Shown in pieces: positions 25,461 through 34,811 of a stretch of 64,000 nucleotides of DNA (position 1 is the stretch's first letter; each line of letters begins with the position of its first letter). Source of the stretch: Ruegeria lacuscaerulensis (GTDB lineage: Bacteria > Pseudomonadota > Alphaproteobacteria > Rhodobacterales > Rhodobacteraceae); assembly GCF_013031245.1 (NCBI RefSeq), contig NZ_WPZL01000005.1, positions 1 to 64,000 of the forward strand, given 5' to 3'. A program made the translations under genes and the position numbers. The notes below the pieces were generated by a model, which saw only the letters and a list, made by a program, of their open reading frames with translations, ran no database searches and was not told where the DNA came from.

Positions 25461-27225
25461 GGCATCGTACCTTATGTCCGGGCTCCATCTCTACCAGCGA
25501 GGGTATCACGGAGTCGGTAAATCGGAAGGCGTCATCCCAACTGTCTGGTGAACCTGCGCCCAAAGCAACCAATTTCAGGTCAATGGGCCGGTTGATGTCG
25601 GGTTCCGGCTGAGCGGCAATCAGCGCCTTGGTGTAGGGGTGGCGGGGATTGTAGAAAAGCGTTTCTGGTGGGGCCTGCTCGACAACAAGCCCCCGGCGCA
25701 TGACGGCGACTTCATCGGCAATGCGCGCCACGACGGCCAGGTCGTGGGAGATAAAGAAGTAGGACAGGTTCAGACTATCCTGCAGATGTTCCAGCAAAGT
25801 CAGGATTTGTTCCTGAACAGAGACATCCAGGGCCGAGGTCGGCTCGTCGCAGACGATCAACTGCGGGTCCAGCATCATCGCCCGGGCGATGGAAAGACGC
25901 TGACGCTGACCGCCTGAGAATGCATGCGGGTAGCGTTTCAGCATGTCAGAATTCAGCCCGACACGCTGCAGCATCTCTGCCGCCTTGTCCCGCTGTTCCG
26001 ATACCGAGCCGATACCGTGAATCTCCAACGGCTCGGTCATGGCGTCCTGAATGCGCATGCGGGGACTGAGCGAGCTGTATGGGTCCTGAAAAACCATCTG
26101 CGCCTGGCGTTGAAAGGCGGTGCGCTGGGCGCGCGCCATTCGGTGCACGGTGATCGGATCTTTGTCGGGAGACGTCCGAAACAGAACCTCACCGCCAGGA
26201 TCTGGTGGTTCGGCTCCAAGTGCGATGCGGGCGGCGGTGGTTTTGCCCGAACCGCTTTCTCCGACGACGGCCAGCGTTTTACCGCGTGCGAGATTCAGAT
26301 CAACGCCGCGGCAGGCATGGATGAGTTTATCACCCTGCCAGCCCTTGCTGGATCGCATCGTATAGGTTTTCGATACATCCTTCATCTGAAGAATCAGATC
26401 CTCGCGCGGCATGGGCAACCCAACGGACTCTTCGTCCGGAATCTCAGGGGCCGCATTGAACAATTGCTGGGTGTAGGGATGGGCGGGCGCGGTCAGGATC
26501 GGCGCGGCCGCGCCTGACTCCATCACGCGCCCTTTGTGCATGACGACAACCTGCTCGGCCATGTTGGCGACCACGCCCAGATCGTGCGTCACAAGGATAA
26601 GCGCCATTCCGGTTTCGCGCTGCAGTTCTTTGATCAATCCCAGCACCTGCGCCTGTGTCGTCACGTCAAGCGCGGTTGTCGGCTCGTCCGCGATCAGCAA
26701 TTCCGGTTTGGACACCATTGCCATCGCGATCATTGCCCGTTGACGCATACCACCGGACAATTCAAAGGGATAAGAATCATAGGCGCGTTCGGGCTCCGGG
26801 AAACCTACGCGTTCGAATTGGGTCAGGACTTGTTTGCGAGCCTGAGCTTCAGAGGCACCGCGGTGCAGCCACAGAACTTCGCTGACCTGATTGCCGATCT
26901 TGTGCAAGGGGGACAGCGACCGCATCGGTTCCTGGAAAATCATCGAAATCCGATTGCCGCGAATATCCCGCATTTGGCGCTCGGTGATCTGTGTCAGCTC
27001 CTCTACGCCTTTGGAATCATTCAGGGTAATTGTTCCGCTGCGAATCTGCGCGGTACGCGGCAGGATGCGCAAGGCCGCCCGACACGAGATGGTCTTACCC
27101 GACCCGGACTCACCAACCAAAGCAAGCGTCTGCCCGGCTTCCACATCGAAATTTACACCTTGGACAACGGACTCGCCTGCACCGAAACCGATGCTGAGGT
27201 CCCGGACAGACAACAACGCTGTCAT
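25453..27225 (-). CDS. Fused dual ABC ATPase for oligopeptide uptake (YejF-like)
   Basis: This 590-aa protein has two complete nucleotide-binding domains in tandem, equivalent to DppD plus DppF. Domain 1 (about 1-275) has Walker A GESGSGKTIS, signature LSGGMRQRAMIAM and Walker B LLIADEPTTALD. Domain 2 (about 285-590) has GESGSGKTTA, FSGGQRQRLSIARAM and LIVCDEPTSALD. Each ends with the peptide-transporter C-terminal extension (HPYTQQLF and HPYTKALI). It is the first gene of the operon through 20005. Confidence 0.95.
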   Translation of the reverse strand: MTALLSVRDLSIGFGAGESVVQGVNFDVEAGQTLALVGESGSGKTISCRAALRILPRTAQIRSGTITLNDSKGVEELTQITERQMRDIRGNRISMIFQEPMRSLSPLHKIGNQVSEVLWLHRGASEAQARKQVLTQFERVGFPEPERAYDSYPFELSGGMRQRAMIAMAMVSKPELLIADEPTTALDVTTQAQVLGLIKELQRETGMALILVTHDLGVVANMAEQVVVMHKGRVMESGAAAPILTAPAHPYTQQLFNAAPEIPDEESVGLPMPREDLILQMKDVSKTYTMRSSKGWQGDKLIHACRGVDLNLARGKTLAVVGESGSGKTTAARIALGAEPPDPGGEVLFRTSPDKDPITVHRMARAQRTAFQRQAQMVFQDPYSSLSPRMRIQDAMTEPLEIHGIGSVSEQRDKAAEMLQRVGLNSDMLKRYPHAFSGGQRQRLSIARAMMLDPQLIVCDEPTSALDVSVQEQILTLLEHLQDSLNLSYFFISHDLAVVARIADEVAVMRRGLVVEQAPPETLFYNPRHPYTKALIAAQPEPDINRPIDLKLVALGAGSPDSWDDAFRFTDSVIPSLVEMEPGHKVRCHV

Positions 27226-27458
27226 GCGGGTCTTCCACCCGTAAGGCCGTGGTTCGGCATCGGCTAAATCAACTCCCTGTGTTTTTTGAAGCAGTTTCGC
27301 GCGGTTGGTGCGGGCTAGTCAAACCCGTTCTTGGGCCGAAATGTCGCGAAATTGTGAAACTGACACCAATTTGCCTACACAAAGTCTTGAGGATTTGTCA
27401 TCAAACGCGGTGTCGGCCTCAGTTTACAAGTCGATTGATATCAAGGAGAGATTTCCCC

Positions 27459-27956
27459 GTGCCAGACAACCAAAGCCGCCTGGATCTGTTCATCGACCGC
27501 ATGGTGTCTCAGCGCGCCTGTCTGGATTACGCCATCGCGCAGACAAACGGCATGCCGGGGCCTGTGTTCGAATTGGGTTTGGGCAACGGGCGCACCTATC
27601 ACCACATGGTTCAATATGTTCAGGACCGTCCCGTTTACGTGTTTGAGCGCGCGGTGGCGTCGCATCCGGAATCGACGCCGCCCGACGATCTGGTGATTCT
27701 GGGGGATGTTCGGGAAACCCTGCCAGCCTCGCTGGACCGTTTCGGGGCTACTGCCAGCCTGATCCACGCAGACCTTGGCGGGCATAACCGGGAAAAGAAC
27801 GACGCGTTCGCCAGGTTCGTCTCGCCGCTGATCGAGCCGTTGCTGGCCAATGGCGGCCTGATGGTTTCAAGCGACAGGATGTATTTCCAAACTTTGGTCG
27901 AACAGCCATTGCCGCCCGGAGCGGTCGAAGGCCGGTGTTTCGTCTATCGTCGCTGA
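27459..27956 (+). CDS. Small class I SAM-methyltransferase-like protein (paralogue of 10654-11130)
   Basis: This 165-aa protein has the motif ELGLGNGRTYHHM and shares HP.STPP and the overall length with the last gene of the glycan operon. Function is unknown. The GTG at 27459 is chosen because a strong AAGGAGAG (27443-27450) lies 8 bases upstream; the frame is open 70 codons further but with an arginine-rich, unlikely N-terminus. A GST gene follows after 15 bases, so the two are probably cotranscribed. Confidence 0.75.
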   Translation: MPDNQSRLDLFIDRMVSQRACLDYAIAQTNGMPGPVFELGLGNGRTYHHMVQYVQDRPVYVFERAVASHPESTPPDDLVILGDVRETLPASLDRFGATASLIHADLGGHNREKNDAFARFVSPLIEPLLANGGLMVSSDRMYFQTLVEQPLPPGAVEGRCFVYRR

Positions 27957-27971
27957 CAGGTAGAGGACTTT

Positions 27972-28604
27972 TTGATGCGGTTCTATGATTGTTCAACGGC
28001 CCCCAACCCACGGCGTGCCCGCATGTTCATTGCGGAAAAGGGTCTGGATATCGAAACCCAGGAGGTCTCGATCGCCAAGGGTGAGCAACTGAGTGACGCT
28101 TTCAAAGCGGTAAATCCGAACGCGACCGTTCCGGTTCTGATCACCGATGACGGAACGGTGCTAACCGAAAACCTTGGCATAGCGGCCTATCTCGAAGCTT
28201 GCTTCCCCGAGCCGCCGCTGATGGGCCGTACACCGGATGAAAAAGGGTCGGTGTTGATGTGGAACAGTATTGTCGAACAACAGGGCGGTGCTCCAATCGC
28301 GGAAACGCTGCGCAATACGCATCCGGCTTTTGCAGACAGAGCGATTCCAGGGCCGGTGAATCATGCGCAGATTCCCGAATTGGCCCAGCGAGGAAGGGCG
28401 CGGGTTGCGCATTTCTTCGGCCTTCTTGAGACGCGATTGGTGGAAAGCGCCTATATCGCCGGGCCAGACTTCAGTCTGGCGGATATTTCAACCTTTGTTT
28501 TTGTGGACTTTGCCCGTGTGATCAAGATGCGGATTCCAAAGGAAAACCCTGCAACTCTGGCGTGGTTTGAAAAGGTCGGCGTTCGCCCCAGCGCGCAACT
28601 TTAA
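27972..28604 (+). CDS. Glutathione S-transferase
   Basis: This 210-aa protein has a thioredoxin-like N-domain (MRFYDCSTAPNPRRARMFIAEKG, NPNATVPVL with the cis-Pro, and TENLGIAAYLE) and an all-helical C-domain with SLADIS. The catalytic Ser/Cys position is in STAPNPRR. The family conjugates or reduces electrophiles with glutathione. It follows the methyltransferase-like gene by 15 bases and precedes the methylated-amine operon by 112 bases, which contain two palindromes. Confidence 0.88.
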   Translation: MMRFYDCSTAPNPRRARMFIAEKGLDIETQEVSIAKGEQLSDAFKAVNPNATVPVLITDDGTVLTENLGIAAYLEACFPEPPLMGRTPDEKGSVLMWNSIVEQQGGAPIAETLRNTHPAFADRAIPGPVNHAQIPELAQRGRARVAHFFGLLETRLVESAYIAGPDFSLADISTFVFVDFARVIKMRIPKENPATLAWFEKVGVRPSAQL

Positions 28605-28642
28605 AGCTGTGTTTATTGTTGGCAGTTTTTGCATTTTAAGAA

Positions 28643-28663
28643 CTGTACAGAAATGTCTAGACA
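28643..28663. promoter_or_regulatory. Tandem palindromes, candidate operator of methylated-amine operon
   Basis: Two perfect palindromes, CTGTACAG (28643-28650) and TGTCTAGACA (28654-28663), lie 54 bases upstream of the flavoprotein start codon. They are in the only sizeable spacer of the operon, which encodes its own TetR regulator. Binding by that regulator is inference. Confidence 0.45.
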
Positions 28664-28716
28664 GAAGTGAACAGTGCGATTAGCGTCCTATCCGAGTCAT
28701 GCAGGGGAGGGCAGAG

Positions 28717-31119
28717 ATGAAATCTCAGTATCGCGTTGTGATCATCGGGGGCGGTGTCGTCGGGGCCTCGGTTCTGTATCATCTGGCCAAGTTCGGCTGG
28801 TCAGATGTGGTCATGCTGGAGCGGCGGCGTCTGGCGTCCGGGTCGTCCTGGCATGCGGCGGGTGGCGTTCATGCTCTGAACGCAGATCCAAACATGGCCG
28901 CCTTGCAGTCCTATACCATCGACCTGCTCAGCGAGATTGAAAAAGAATCTGGTCAGAATATCGGTCTTCACATGACTGGCGGCCTGACACTTGCAGGAAC
29001 GCCGGAGCGCTGGGAATGGTTGCAGGCCAACTATCGCATCTTCCAGTCCATCGGTATCGATGATTGCGAGCTGCTGACCCCGGAAGAGGCGCAGAAACGT
29101 TGCCCGATCATGTCCACCGAGGGCGTGCTGGGCGCGATGTGGGCCGACCGGGAGGGGTATATCGACACGACCGGCACGGTTCAGGCCTATGCGACGGCGG
29201 CCAGGAAACGCGGCGCTGAATATTACGAAGAGACCAAGGTCGAGGAGCTGATTCAGACCGATGATGGCTGGCAGGTCGTCACCGACAAAGGCACCATCAC
29301 TTGCGAACATGTGGTCAACGCCGCCGGCCTTTGGGCCAAGCAGGTCGGGCGCATGGCAGGGATCGAACTGCCTGTGTCGCCGCTCAAGCATCATTACCTG
29401 ATCACTGACACAGTGCCTGAGGTGGCGGCGGCGGATTTCGAGATGCCGATGACCGTGGACCTCGAAGGATTCACCTATATGCGGCAAGACCAGAAGGGCG
29501 TTCTGGTCGGCATATACGAGGTCGACCACGAACATTGGGCCATGGATGGCGCGCCGTGGAATTATGGCGAGGAGCTGTTTCAGGAACAGCTCGACCGGAT
29601 CGAGAATGAGTTAACGCTGGGTTTTGAGCGGTATCCGTCGATCCAGAATGTCGGCATCAAGACATGGGTAAATGGCGCCTTTACCTTTTCGCCCGATGGC
29701 AACCCTCTGGTTGGTCCGGTTCCGGGCAAGCGCGGGTACTGGTCGGCCTGTGCGGTGATGGCGGGCTTTCTGCAGGGTGGCGGTGTCGGCAAAACGCTGG
29801 CTGAGTGGATGATCCATGGTGAGCCCGAGGCCGATGCCTGGCCGATGGACGTGGCGCGCTATGGCGATTTTGCCCAGAACAAACGCTATATCCGCGATAC
29901 CACAGGCCAGTTCTATTCGCGCCGTTTCGTTATGACCTATCCGAACGAACAACTGCCGGCGGGCCGGCCGCTGAAAATGGCCCCGGCCCATGACGCGATG
30001 ACCGAGGCCGGATGTAAGTGGGGCGTCAGCTGGGATCTGGAAGTGCCGCTCTATTTCGCGCCCAAAGGGTTTGAAGAGACGCCAACGCTGAAACGGTCGA
30101 ACGCGCATGATATTGTCGCCGAAGAATGCAAGGTGATCCGCGAAGGTGTCGGCCTGATGGACATCTCAGGCTTCTCGCGGTTCGAGGTCACCGGACCGAA
30201 CGCCGAGGTCTGGCTCGACGAAGTGATGGCGTCGAAATTGCCTGCGCCTGGTCGGGCTAAGTTGGCGCCGATGCTGGGCGAAAATGGTCGGCTCAAGGGC
30301 GATCTGACCGTTCTGAACTGGGGCGATGGCACTTGGTGGATCATGGGCAGCTACTATCTGCGGGCCTGGCACATGCGCTGGTTTGATGACCACATGATCG
30401 ACGGTGTTACCGTCCGCGATCTGGGTGAGGAATATTGCGGGTTCGGTCTTGTCGGTCCGAAATCGCAGGCCGTGATCGAAAAGCTGGCGGAACAGGATAT
30501 TTCGGGCCTGAATTTCATGGGGTGCGGTGACTTCGATATTGGCCTTGTCCGCGCCCGTGTTGCGCGCATGTCGGTGACAGGTGAAAAAGGGTACGAGGTC
30601 AACTGCCGCTATGGCGATCACATCAAGCTGCGGCGGATGCTGCTGGAGGCCGGGGCCGGGGAAGACATTCGCGAATGCGGATTCAACGCGATGCTCTCAA
30701 CTCGGCTTGAGAAGAGCTTTGGCATCTGGTCGGCGGAATTCACCCAACTTTACACGCCGGGCATGACCGGCATGGATCGCTGGATCGACTGGGACAAGGA
30801 TTTCGTCGGAAAAGAGGCCGCCGTCGCCGAACGAGACGGCAATGGACCGGCGCAAGTGCAGGTGACGCTGGAGGTGGATGCCTTGGATGCCGATGCCAGC
30901 GGGTACGAGCCGATCTGGTCGAATGGTGAGCGTGTCGGATTTGTGACCTCGGGCGGATACGGCCACTACACTGGCAAGTCGCTGGCCATGGCGCTGGTAA
31001 ACCGGGACAAGGCAGAGCCGGGCACCGAATTGTCGGTCCACGTCGTAGGTGTTGAACGCCCCGCGCGGGTTATCGCTCCGTCCCCCTACGACCCTCAGGG
31101 TACAGCGATGAGGGGCTGA
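28717..31119 (+). CDS. Dimethylglycine/sarcosine-dehydrogenase-like FAD-GcvT fusion protein
   Basis: This 800-aa protein has an N-terminal FAD domain (VVIIGGGVVGASVLYHL) with the covalent-flavin motif SGSSWHAAGG (His46), the FAO_M linker region and a C-terminal aminomethyltransferase (GcvT) domain (about 415-800; VGLMDISGFSRFEVTGP, VTGEKGYEVNC, YGHYTGKSLAMALV). Such enzymes oxidatively demethylate N-methyl amino acids and pass the one-carbon unit to tetrahydrofolate. The ATG at 28717 is chosen over 28699 because GGGAGG lies 7 bases upstream. The downstream gene starts 2 bases after the stop. The exact substrate is not determined. Confidence 0.88.
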   Translation: MKSQYRVVIIGGGVVGASVLYHLAKFGWSDVVMLERRRLASGSSWHAAGGVHALNADPNMAALQSYTIDLLSEIEKESGQNIGLHMTGGLTLAGTPERWEWLQANYRIFQSIGIDDCELLTPEEAQKRCPIMSTEGVLGAMWADREGYIDTTGTVQAYATAARKRGAEYYEETKVEELIQTDDGWQVVTDKGTITCEHVVNAAGLWAKQVGRMAGIELPVSPLKHHYLITDTVPEVAAADFEMPMTVDLEGFTYMRQDQKGVLVGIYEVDHEHWAMDGAPWNYGEELFQEQLDRIENELTLGFERYPSIQNVGIKTWVNGAFTFSPDGNPLVGPVPGKRGYWSACAVMAGFLQGGGVGKTLAEWMIHGEPEADAWPMDVARYGDFAQNKRYIRDTTGQFYSRRFVMTYPNEQLPAGRPLKMAPAHDAMTEAGCKWGVSWDLEVPLYFAPKGFEETPTLKRSNAHDIVAEECKVIREGVGLMDISGFSRFEVTGPNAEVWLDEVMASKLPAPGRAKLAPMLGENGRLKGDLTVLNWGDGTWWIMGSYYLRAWHMRWFDDHMIDGVTVRDLGEEYCGFGLVGPKSQAVIEKLAEQDISGLNFMGCGDFDIGLVRARVARMSVTGEKGYEVNCRYGDHIKLRRMLLEAGAGEDIRECGFNAMLSTRLEKSFGIWSAEFTQLYTPGMTGMDRWIDWDKDFVGKEAAVAERDGNGPAQVQVTLEVDALDADASGYEPIWSNGERVGFVTSGGYGHYTGKSLAMALVNRDKAEPGTELSVHVVGVERPARVIAPSPYDPQGTAMRG

Positions 31120-31121
31120 CA

Positions 31122-32672
31122 ATGATTTCGCAGACATCCGAACGTGACCGTCGACGGCGCGGGCGTAGGGCCGAGGCCGCACCGCCTGCCAATCGTGACG
31201 TGAACTATCGCCAGCTCAGGAACCCGTTCCCGTTGATGGAGGTTTTCCCGGCGGATCAGATTGCGGAGATGCACGAAACCGCTTTGCGGACACTTCAGGA
31301 GCTTGGGGTCAAAGTCCTGTTGCCTGAAGCCCGGCGAATTTTCGCGCAGGGCGGTGCACGTGTGGATGAAGACCGTGAAATGGTTTTCATCGGGCGCGAT
31401 ATGGTTGAAGCTGCGGTTGCATCGGCCCCCAAATCGATTGACTGTCGAGCGGGCGCGCGCCAACGAGACTTTACGCTTGAGCTCGGCAGTCTTGTGTTTC
31501 AGCCCGGGGCGGGCGCGCCCAACGCCACAGACCTGGAGCGCGGCCGACGCCCGGCTTCCGGACAGGATTATCTGGAGTTCCTGAAGCTCACCCACCATTT
31601 CGACGTCTTCCAGATGATTTCGCCGCAGGTCGAACCTCAGGATGTGCCGACCCACCTGCGGCACTATTTCACCACGCAGGCGCAGATGGAGTTGACGGAC
31701 AAGTTCCCGTTCTTCTACTCACGCGGGACGCCGCAGGTGATGGACTGCTTCGAGATGTTGTCGACCGCGCGAGGCCTGTCCGATGACGACTTTTGCGCCA
31801 ATGCGCATTGTTACACGATCATCAACACCAACAGCCCGCGCACGCTGGACATCCCCATGGCGCAGGGGCTGATCGATTTTGCCAGACATGGCCAAATGTC
31901 GATCATCACCCCGTTCACGCTGATGGGTGCCATGGCGCCGATCACTGTGGCCGGAGCAATCACTCTGTCTCATGCCGAGGCTTTGGCTGCGCTGACCTTG
32001 ACGCAGTTGGCAAACCCCGGCGCACCGGTCTGCTATGGGACATTCACCAGCAATGTCGACATGAAGTCCGGAGCACCCGCATTCGGCACACCCTCGCATT
32101 TTCAGGCCTCGCTTGCAGCGGGGCAATTGGCGCGGCATCTGGGACTGCCCTGGCGCTCTGCAGCCGGGTCGGCGTCCAATTCGAACGACGTACAGGCCGC
32201 CAATGAAAACCAGTTCGGGCTTTGGGGTTGCCTGATGGCCGGGGCAACGGTGATCATCCATTCTGCGGGCTGGCTGGAAGGCGGGTTGACCGTGTCGTTC
32301 GAAAAGATGATCTGTGACGCCGAAGTGCTGAACATGGTGGCCGAGTTATGCGCCGGTGCACAGGCCGGAATCACCGAGATCGGATTCGACACAGCACTGG
32401 CTGAGGTTGAACCCAGCGGGCATTTCTTTGCAACCAGCCAGACCATGGAGCGATACAACACCGCGTTCTATGAACCGCATGTGCATGACTACGCCAATTT
32501 TGGCACCTGGACCGAGCGTGGCTCCGAGGACGCCAACCACCGGGCGACGGGGGTGTGGAAGGATGTTCTGGCCAATTTCAAAGCACCAACACAGGACGAC
32601 GATCGACTGGGCGCGCTGCACGAATTCATCGCCCGGCGCACAGAGGGGGGCGGCGCGCCGCCAGAGAGTTGA
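31122..32672 (+). CDS. Trimethylamine-methyltransferase (MttB) family protein, non-pyrrolysine type
   Basis: This 516-aa TIM-barrel methyltransferase belongs to the MttB superfamily (FPLMEVFPADQIAEMHETAL, then TPFTLMGAMAPITVAGAI, VCYGTFTSNVDMKSGAPAFG). No in-frame amber codon interrupts it, so it is the non-pyrrolysine kind. Some such homologues demethylate quaternary amines such as glycine betaine using a corrinoid protein, but no corrinoid protein gene is nearby. The Arg-rich N-terminus (RDRRRRGRRAE) is an extra feature. It lies between the flavoprotein and the TetR gene with spacing of 2 and 0 bases. Confidence 0.88.
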   Translation: MISQTSERDRRRRGRRAEAAPPANRDVNYRQLRNPFPLMEVFPADQIAEMHETALRTLQELGVKVLLPEARRIFAQGGARVDEDREMVFIGRDMVEAAVASAPKSIDCRAGARQRDFTLELGSLVFQPGAGAPNATDLERGRRPASGQDYLEFLKLTHHFDVFQMISPQVEPQDVPTHLRHYFTTQAQMELTDKFPFFYSRGTPQVMDCFEMLSTARGLSDDDFCANAHCYTIINTNSPRTLDIPMAQGLIDFARHGQMSIITPFTLMGAMAPITVAGAITLSHAEALAALTLTQLANPGAPVCYGTFTSNVDMKSGAPAFGTPSHFQASLAAGQLARHLGLPWRSAAGSASNSNDVQAANENQFGLWGCLMAGATVIIHSAGWLEGGLTVSFEKMICDAEVLNMVAELCAGAQAGITEIGFDTALAEVEPSGHFFATSQTMERYNTAFYEPHVHDYANFGTWTERGSEDANHRATGVWKDVLANFKAPTQDDDRLGALHEFIARRTEGGGAPPES

Positions 32673-33347
32673 ATGAGCACGAAACCCATCCTTCACCGTG
32701 ATGACCCCGAAGCGGAACCGCTGGTCGGTAACGTCAAGGTCACGCGCGACGACTGGCTGAACGTGGCAATGGATGTCCTAATTTCGGACGGGGTTGATCA
32801 GATCAAGGTTCTGAACCTGGCCGAACGGATGGCCGTGTCTCGATCCTCGTTCTACTGGTACTTCAAGTCCCGGCAGGAATTGCTGGATGCGTTGCTGTCC
32901 CGGTGGCAAGCCACCAACACGGCCGCCCTGATTGCCCAAGCCGAAGCCCCGGCGGACACGATCACAGCCGCTGTCTGCAATGTGCATCGCTGTGTGGTGA
33001 ATACAGGCTTGTTCGATACCGCGCTGGACTTTGCCGTGCGGGATTGGGCGCGAAAGTCGGGCAAGGTGCGGCGCGCGCTGGATCAGTCTGACGAGCGGCG
33101 GCTTCAGGCGCTGCACGCGATGTTTGCCCGCTACGGCTATTCCGAGATTGAGGCCGAGACCCGCGCGCGTGTGCTGTACTACATGCAGATCGGATACGAT
33201 CTTGCACAGCTTAACGAGCCTATGTCCACGCGGATATCCATGGTTCCGCATTACCTGTACGTTTTCACCGGGGTCGAACCGAAACCCGAAGAAGTCAAAG
33301 AATTCAGCGCCTACTCCAAGCGCTACTGGAAAGGAGACCCATCATGA
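32673..33347 (+). CDS. TetR-family transcriptional regulator
   Basis: This 224-aa regulator has an N-terminal TetR helix-turn-helix (about 27-70; VLNLAERMAVSRSSFYWYFKSRQELLDALL) and a ligand-binding helical domain. It begins directly after the MttB stop and overlaps the next oxidoreductase by ATGA, so it is part of the operon it most likely controls. The palindromes at 28643-28663 are its best candidate target. Effector unknown. Confidence 0.9.
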   Translation: MSTKPILHRDDPEAEPLVGNVKVTRDDWLNVAMDVLISDGVDQIKVLNLAERMAVSRSSFYWYFKSRQELLDALLSRWQATNTAALIAQAEAPADTITAAVCNVHRCVVNTGLFDTALDFAVRDWARKSGKVRRALDQSDERRLQALHAMFARYGYSEIEAETRARVLYYMQIGYDLAQLNEPMSTRISMVPHYLYVFTGVEPKPEEVKEFSAYSKRYWKGDPS

Positions 33348-34648
33348 GCAAACCTGACGCTATTATCATCGGAACAGGTGTGATCGGCGCGGCCATAGCC
33401 TTTGAAATGGCTAAATCGGGTTGGAAAACCCTGTCGCTGGATCGCAACAGCCAGGTTGGTCACGGATCGACCGCCGGGTCCTGTGCGATTATCCGGATGC
33501 ATTATTCGACCTTCGACGGCACAGCCTTTGCATGGGAAGGATACCATTACTGGCGAGAGTGGGCCGAATATCTGGGCTTGCCTGAAGACGGCAATCTGGC
33601 GCAATTCCGCGAGACGGGCTGTCTGGTGATGAAGACGGACGCCAATGGCATGCTGGAAAAGCACATGAAGAACAGTGCCGATCTGGATTGTCCGTTCGAA
33701 GAATGGTCGGCTGAGAAAGTCGTTGAACGGTTGCCGGTTTATTCTCTGGACAGTTTCGCCCCTGCGCGCCGCATGGACGACCCGCAGTTTGGGCAGCCGA
33801 ACGGACGAAAGATGCAGGGCGGTGTGTTCTGGCCGCAGGCCGGTTATGTCACCGATCCGGCCCTGTCGGCGCAGAACCTGATGGACGCGGCCAAGCTGCA
33901 CGGGGCAGAGGTGCGCACCGGTTCTGAGGTCGTCGAAATTTTGACCAAGGAGGGTCGGGTCTCAGGCGTCAAACTGGCCTCGGGCGAGGAAATCCACGCG
34001 AAGGTCGTCGTGAATGTCGCAGGCCCCGGTTCAGCGATCATCAATAAGATGGCGGGCGTTCTTGATGACATGACTATCGAAACGCGCCCGCTGCGGCAGG
34101 AAGTGGTGCATGTGCCCGCGCCAGAAGGGTTTGATTTCGAAAACGATGGCACAATCGTCTCGGACAGCGACATTGCCTGTTACTGCCGCCCCGAACACGG
34201 CAACCACATTCTGGTCGGTTCGGAAGACCCGGAATGCGACCCGCATCAGTGGTGTGAGGATGACGTGCACTACAATCACGATTTCACCGATCAATGGACT
34301 ACTCAGGCCATGCGCTATGCGCAGCGGGTTCCCAGCCTTGGCATTCCGTCCAAAACGCGTGGGGTTGTTGACCTGTATGACGCGTCGACCGACTGGATTC
34401 CGATCTATGACAAATCCAGCCTGCCCGGATTCTATATGGCCTGCGGAACCAGCGGGAACCAGTACAAGAACGCTCCGATCGCCGGCAAGATGATGACTGC
34501 CCTGATTGACTATTGCGAGGGAGGGGCCGACCACGACGCCCAACCACTGCAGTTTGAGCTGCCCTATATCAAGCGTTCGATTGACGTTGGATTCTACTCG
34601 CGCAAGCGATCGATCAACGAAGAAAGCAGCTTTTCGGTTCTTGGCTAG
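33344..34648 (+). CDS. FAD-dependent amine/amino-acid oxidoreductase (DAO/sarcosine-oxidase family)
   Basis: This 434-aa protein starts with an FAD-binding AIIIGTGVIGAAIAFEMAKSG and continues GHGSTAGSCAIIRMHYS; the C-terminal flavin region is GFYMACGTSGNQYKNAP. It belongs to the glycine oxidase/sarcosine oxidase group, enzymes that oxidise secondary or primary amines. It closes the operon with the GcvT-fused dehydrogenase and MttB homologue, suggesting successive N-demethylation steps of one compound (inference). A hairpin lies 22 bases past its stop. Confidence 0.87.
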   Translation: MSKPDAIIIGTGVIGAAIAFEMAKSGWKTLSLDRNSQVGHGSTAGSCAIIRMHYSTFDGTAFAWEGYHYWREWAEYLGLPEDGNLAQFRETGCLVMKTDANGMLEKHMKNSADLDCPFEEWSAEKVVERLPVYSLDSFAPARRMDDPQFGQPNGRKMQGGVFWPQAGYVTDPALSAQNLMDAAKLHGAEVRTGSEVVEILTKEGRVSGVKLASGEEIHAKVVVNVAGPGSAIINKMAGVLDDMTIETRPLRQEVVHVPAPEGFDFENDGTIVSDSDIACYCRPEHGNHILVGSEDPECDPHQWCEDDVHYNHDFTDQWTTQAMRYAQRVPSLGIPSKTRGVVDLYDASTDWIPIYDKSSLPGFYMACGTSGNQYKNAPIAGKMMTALIDYCEGGADHDAQPLQFELPYIKRSIDVGFYSRKRSINEESSFSVLG

Positions 34649-34669
34649 TCAGCGCCCTTACATGTTTGC

Positions 34670-34707
34670 GTCTTCCTGGCCTCTGCTATAGCAGGGATCA
34701 GGAAGAC
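34670..34707. repeat. 38-bp inverted repeat with nested palindrome
   Basis: GTCTTCCTG at 34670-34678 pairs with CAGGAAGAC at 34699-34707, and a nested palindrome CTGCTATAGCAG lies at 34683-34694. It sits just after the amine operon. There is no T-run, so it could be a terminator-like or 3'-end-stabilising hairpin, or a protein-binding site. Confidence 0.55.
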
Positions 34708-34811
34708 TAAGCACACCACTTTCGCGCGGGAAAATCCGGCTCTTTTCTCGCCTATGGATTGAATCCCGGTGCTGCCAGCGCTGATACCCTTTTCGGAAGC
34801 CGGGCGTCGTT

